In this document: one piece after another, positions 4,712 to 6,394 of the stretch | Layout: every line of letters starts with the position of its first letter | Position numbering within the stretch: the first letter of the stretch is position 1 | Origin: Acidobacteriota bacterium | GTDB taxonomy: Bacteria > Acidobacteriota > Thermoanaerobaculia > Multivoradales > JAHEKO01 | Reading direction: 5' to 3' | Assembly: GCA_029861655.1 (NCBI GenBank) | Contig: JAOTZA010000187.1 | Location: 1 to 6,394 of the forward strand | DNA length: 6,394 nucleotides | The notes under the pieces: model-generated | The model's input: the letters and a program-made list of their open reading frames with translations, nothing else | Database searches by the model: none | What the model was told of the DNA's origin: nothing | Program-made: the position numbers and the translations under genes

Positions 4712-6394
4712 ATGCGTCTCGTCGAGTTTTCATTACGTCGCCGGGTCACCATCGCGATGGCGACCGTGGCTCTGATCCTCTTCGGTCTGGTGGCTTTTGG
4801 CCGGCTGTCGATCAACCTTCTCCCCGACCTCTCCTATCCCAGTCTGACGGTCGAGACCCGGCTTCCGGGCGCCGCTCCTGCCGAAGTCGAGGCGCTCGCC
4901 TCGCGACCGATCGAGGAGGTCGTGGGTATCGTCGCCGGGGTCAAGCGGTTGACATCGGTTTCGCGCCCCGGTCTCTCGCAGGTGACCCTCGAGTTCGAGT
5001 GGGGTCGCAACATGGACTTTGCGTCGCTCGACGTGCGACAGAAGCTCGATCTCATCCGGTTGCCCCGCGAGGCCACAAAACCCGTCATCCTGCGATTCGA
5101 CCCCGCCAACGATCCGGTCGTGCGGCTCTATCTGGCCGGCGGTGAGGATCTCTACCAGCTTCGCTATGTCGCCGAAGAGGTGCTCAAAAAGGACCTCGAG
5201 TCGACCGAGGGAGTGGCGGCGATCAAGGTCAACGGCGGTTACGAGGAAGAGATCCAGGTCAGGGTAGACGAGGGCAAGCTGGCGCTGCTGGGGCTGTCGA
5301 TCCAGGACGTAAACCGCCGGCTCGAGCGAGAGAACGTCAACCAGGCAGGTGGCAGTCTCTACGAGGAAGAGGCGCGCTACTTGGTGCGGGCCAACAACGA
5401 GTTCGAGGACCTCGACGACATCATGGAGACCGTGGTGCTGACGCAGGGGGGCCGGCAAGTCACGGTCGCCGATGTCGCCGAAGTACGGCGGGGGCACAAG
5501 CAGAGAGAAGTGATCACCCGGTTTGGCGGCGACGAGGCGGTGGAGCTGGCGCTGTACAAAGAGGGCGACGCCAATACGGTTCGTGTGTCGAGAGCCGTCC
5601 ACGCGCGGTTGGGCAACGTCGGGAGTGATCTTCCCGAGGGAGTCGAAGTCGTCACCGGGATCGACCAGTCGGAGTTCATCCGCGCGTCGATCGACGAGGT
5701 CCTGATGAACGCGTTGATCGGCGGTTTCATTGCGATTCTGGTGCTTCTGTTCTTTCTCAAAGACGCGCGCTCGACACTGATCATTGGCGTCTCGATTCCG
5801 ATCTCGGTGGTCACGACCTTCTTTCTCATGTACCGCACCGGCACGACGCTCAACATCATGTCGCTGGGCGGGTTGGCGTTGGGTGTCGGGATGCTCGTCG
5901 ATAACGCCATCGTCGTGCTCGAGGCGATCTTCAAACGCCGGGAGGCGGGGGCGGAGCCTTTCGCGGCCGCTCTCGAGGGAGCCTCCGAGGTTGGACGGGC
6001 AGTCATCGCCTCCACCCTGACGACGGTGGCCGTTTTCTTGCCGGTCGTGTTTCTGGAAGGCATTGCGGCGCAGCTCTTCCGCGACATGGCGCTGACCGTC
6101 TCCTTCTCGCTTCTGGCCTCCCTGGCGGTGTCGCTGACCCTGATTCCGATGCTGGCGGCGCTGACTCTGGGGGGCGTGACAGCTTCTTCGAAGCCGGCCC
6201 CCAGTGGGGGGGGCAAGATTCGCCGCACGCTGCGGTTCGTGCTTGTACGGATCCCCGCTGTGGTCGTTCTGGGGCTGAGATTTCTGTTCCGCTGGCTGGG
6301 GCGGGGTGCGGCGATCCTGGCCCGGCCGGCGACCGCGGTATTCGATCGCGCCCTCGGCGCCCTGGCCGCGCTCTATCCCAGGCTCCTGAAAGGC
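4712..6394 (+). CDS. RND efflux transporter permease subunit (AcrB/HAE-1-like), N-terminal 561 residues, truncated by the window end
   Basis: This is the proton-driven inner-membrane pump that captures substrate from the periplasm or outer leaflet and passes it to an outer-membrane channel. The frame is open from the ATG at 4712 to the last base. Family members are about 1,000-1,060 aa, so roughly half is present. The N-terminus is typical: MRLVEFSLRRRVT, TM1 at about 13-30, then RLSINLLPDLSYPSLTVETR and LPGAAPAEVE. The first periplasmic porter region runs to about 330, with EFEWGRNMDFASLDVRQKLD at 94-113. TM2 is at about 331-349, TM3 354-374, TM4 383-404, TM5 433-450 and TM6 461-488. TM4 carries the proton-relay motif as GVGMLVDNAIVVLEAI (D397, N398): one Asp plus Asn instead of the AcrB Asp pair, a variant known in other HAE pumps. 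After TM6 an unusually long, basic and partly hydrophobic loop (490-542) precedes the amphipathic helix FDRALGALAALYPRLLK that normally leads into TM7. The partner Lys in TM10 lies outside the window. The CzcA-type DG motif is absent, which favours organic substrates over metals. Confidence 0.96.
   Translation, partial: MRLVEFSLRRRVTIAMATVALILFGLVAFGRLSINLLPDLSYPSLTVETRLPGAAPAEVEALASRPIEEVVGIVAGVKRLTSVSRPGLSQVTLEFEWGRNMDFASLDVRQKLDLIRLPREATKPVILRFDPANDPVVRLYLAGGEDLYQLRYVAEEVLKKDLESTEGVAAIKVNGGYEEEIQVRVDEGKLALLGLSIQDVNRRLERENVNQAGGSLYEEEARYLVRANNEFEDLDDIMETVVLTQGGRQVTVADVAEVRRGHKQREVITRFGGDEAVELALYKEGDANTVRVSRAVHARLGNVGSDLPEGVEVVTGIDQSEFIRASIDEVLMNALIGGFIAILVLLFFLKDARSTLIIGVSIPISVVTTFFLMYRTGTTLNIMSLGGLALGVGMLVDNAIVVLEAIFKRREAGAEPFAAALEGASEVGRAVIASTLTTVAVFLPVVFLEGIAAQLFRDMALTVSFSLLASLAVSLTLIPMLAALTLGGVTASSKPAPSGGGKIRRTLRFVLVRIPAVVVLGLRFLFRWLGRGAAILARPATAVFDRALGALAALYPRLLKG

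Noticed and set aside
4733..5602. Minus-strand open frames opposite the permease (also 5377-6228)
   Set aside because: The plus strand encodes a clear RND permease throughout. The antisense products are low-complexity, Arg/Ser/Thr-rich or repetitive shadow sequences.
1..6394. CRISPR array, tRNA/rRNA genes, insertion sequences or attachment sites
   Set aside because: I saw no spaced direct repeats, cloverleaf or rRNA-like sequence, transposase motifs or terminal repeats on either strand.

Overview
The window holds two divergent transcription units from a GC-rich, probably Gram-negative bacterium. The reasons are a tripartite RND efflux system, a sigma-54 activator, strong G/C preference at third codon positions, and tightly spaced genes with some GTG/ATG start ambiguity. 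An acidobacterial or deltaproteobacterial/myxobacterial type of host would fit the style of the proteins, but no marker gene fixes the taxonomy, so this is a low-confidence guess.

Layout. Bases 1-132 are non-coding sequence downstream of the first gene. On the minus strand, 133-3111 (possibly extending to a GTG at 3219) encodes a very large sigma-54-dependent enhancer-binding protein. Its order from the N-terminus is: an unassigned, GAF-like sensory region; a catalytically degenerate GGDEF domain that keeps an RxxD I-site motif; a GAF domain; a short coiled coil; a complete AAA+ sigma-54 activator domain; and an unusually long C-terminus with two Fis-like helix-turn-helix segments. Bases 3112-3392 form the divergent control region. 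It holds weak sigma-54-like -24/-12 elements, a 19-bp dyad and a short stem-loop. On the plus strand, 3393-4613 encodes a periplasmic adaptor (membrane fusion protein) of an RND pump. After a 98-bp gap, 4712-6394 encodes the first 561 residues of the inner-membrane RND permease, which runs off the window end at a codon boundary. No outer-membrane TolC-like gene is visible; it may lie downstream.

How they may work together. The adaptor and permease are two of the three parts of an export pump that moves hydrophobic or toxic compounds (or lipids) out through the envelope using the proton gradient. The divergent regulator is placed as a local controller. It could bind the shared intergenic region and activate pump transcription from a sigma-54 promoter in response to a signal sensed by its GAF region(s) and/or by c-di-GMP bound at the degenerate GGDEF domain. 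This regulatory link is inferred from gene order and domain content only.

The most notable item is the regulator: a GGDEF domain that has lost its metal ligands, joined to GAF and AAA+ modules in one chain with a doubled Fis-like C-terminus, next to an RND operon.
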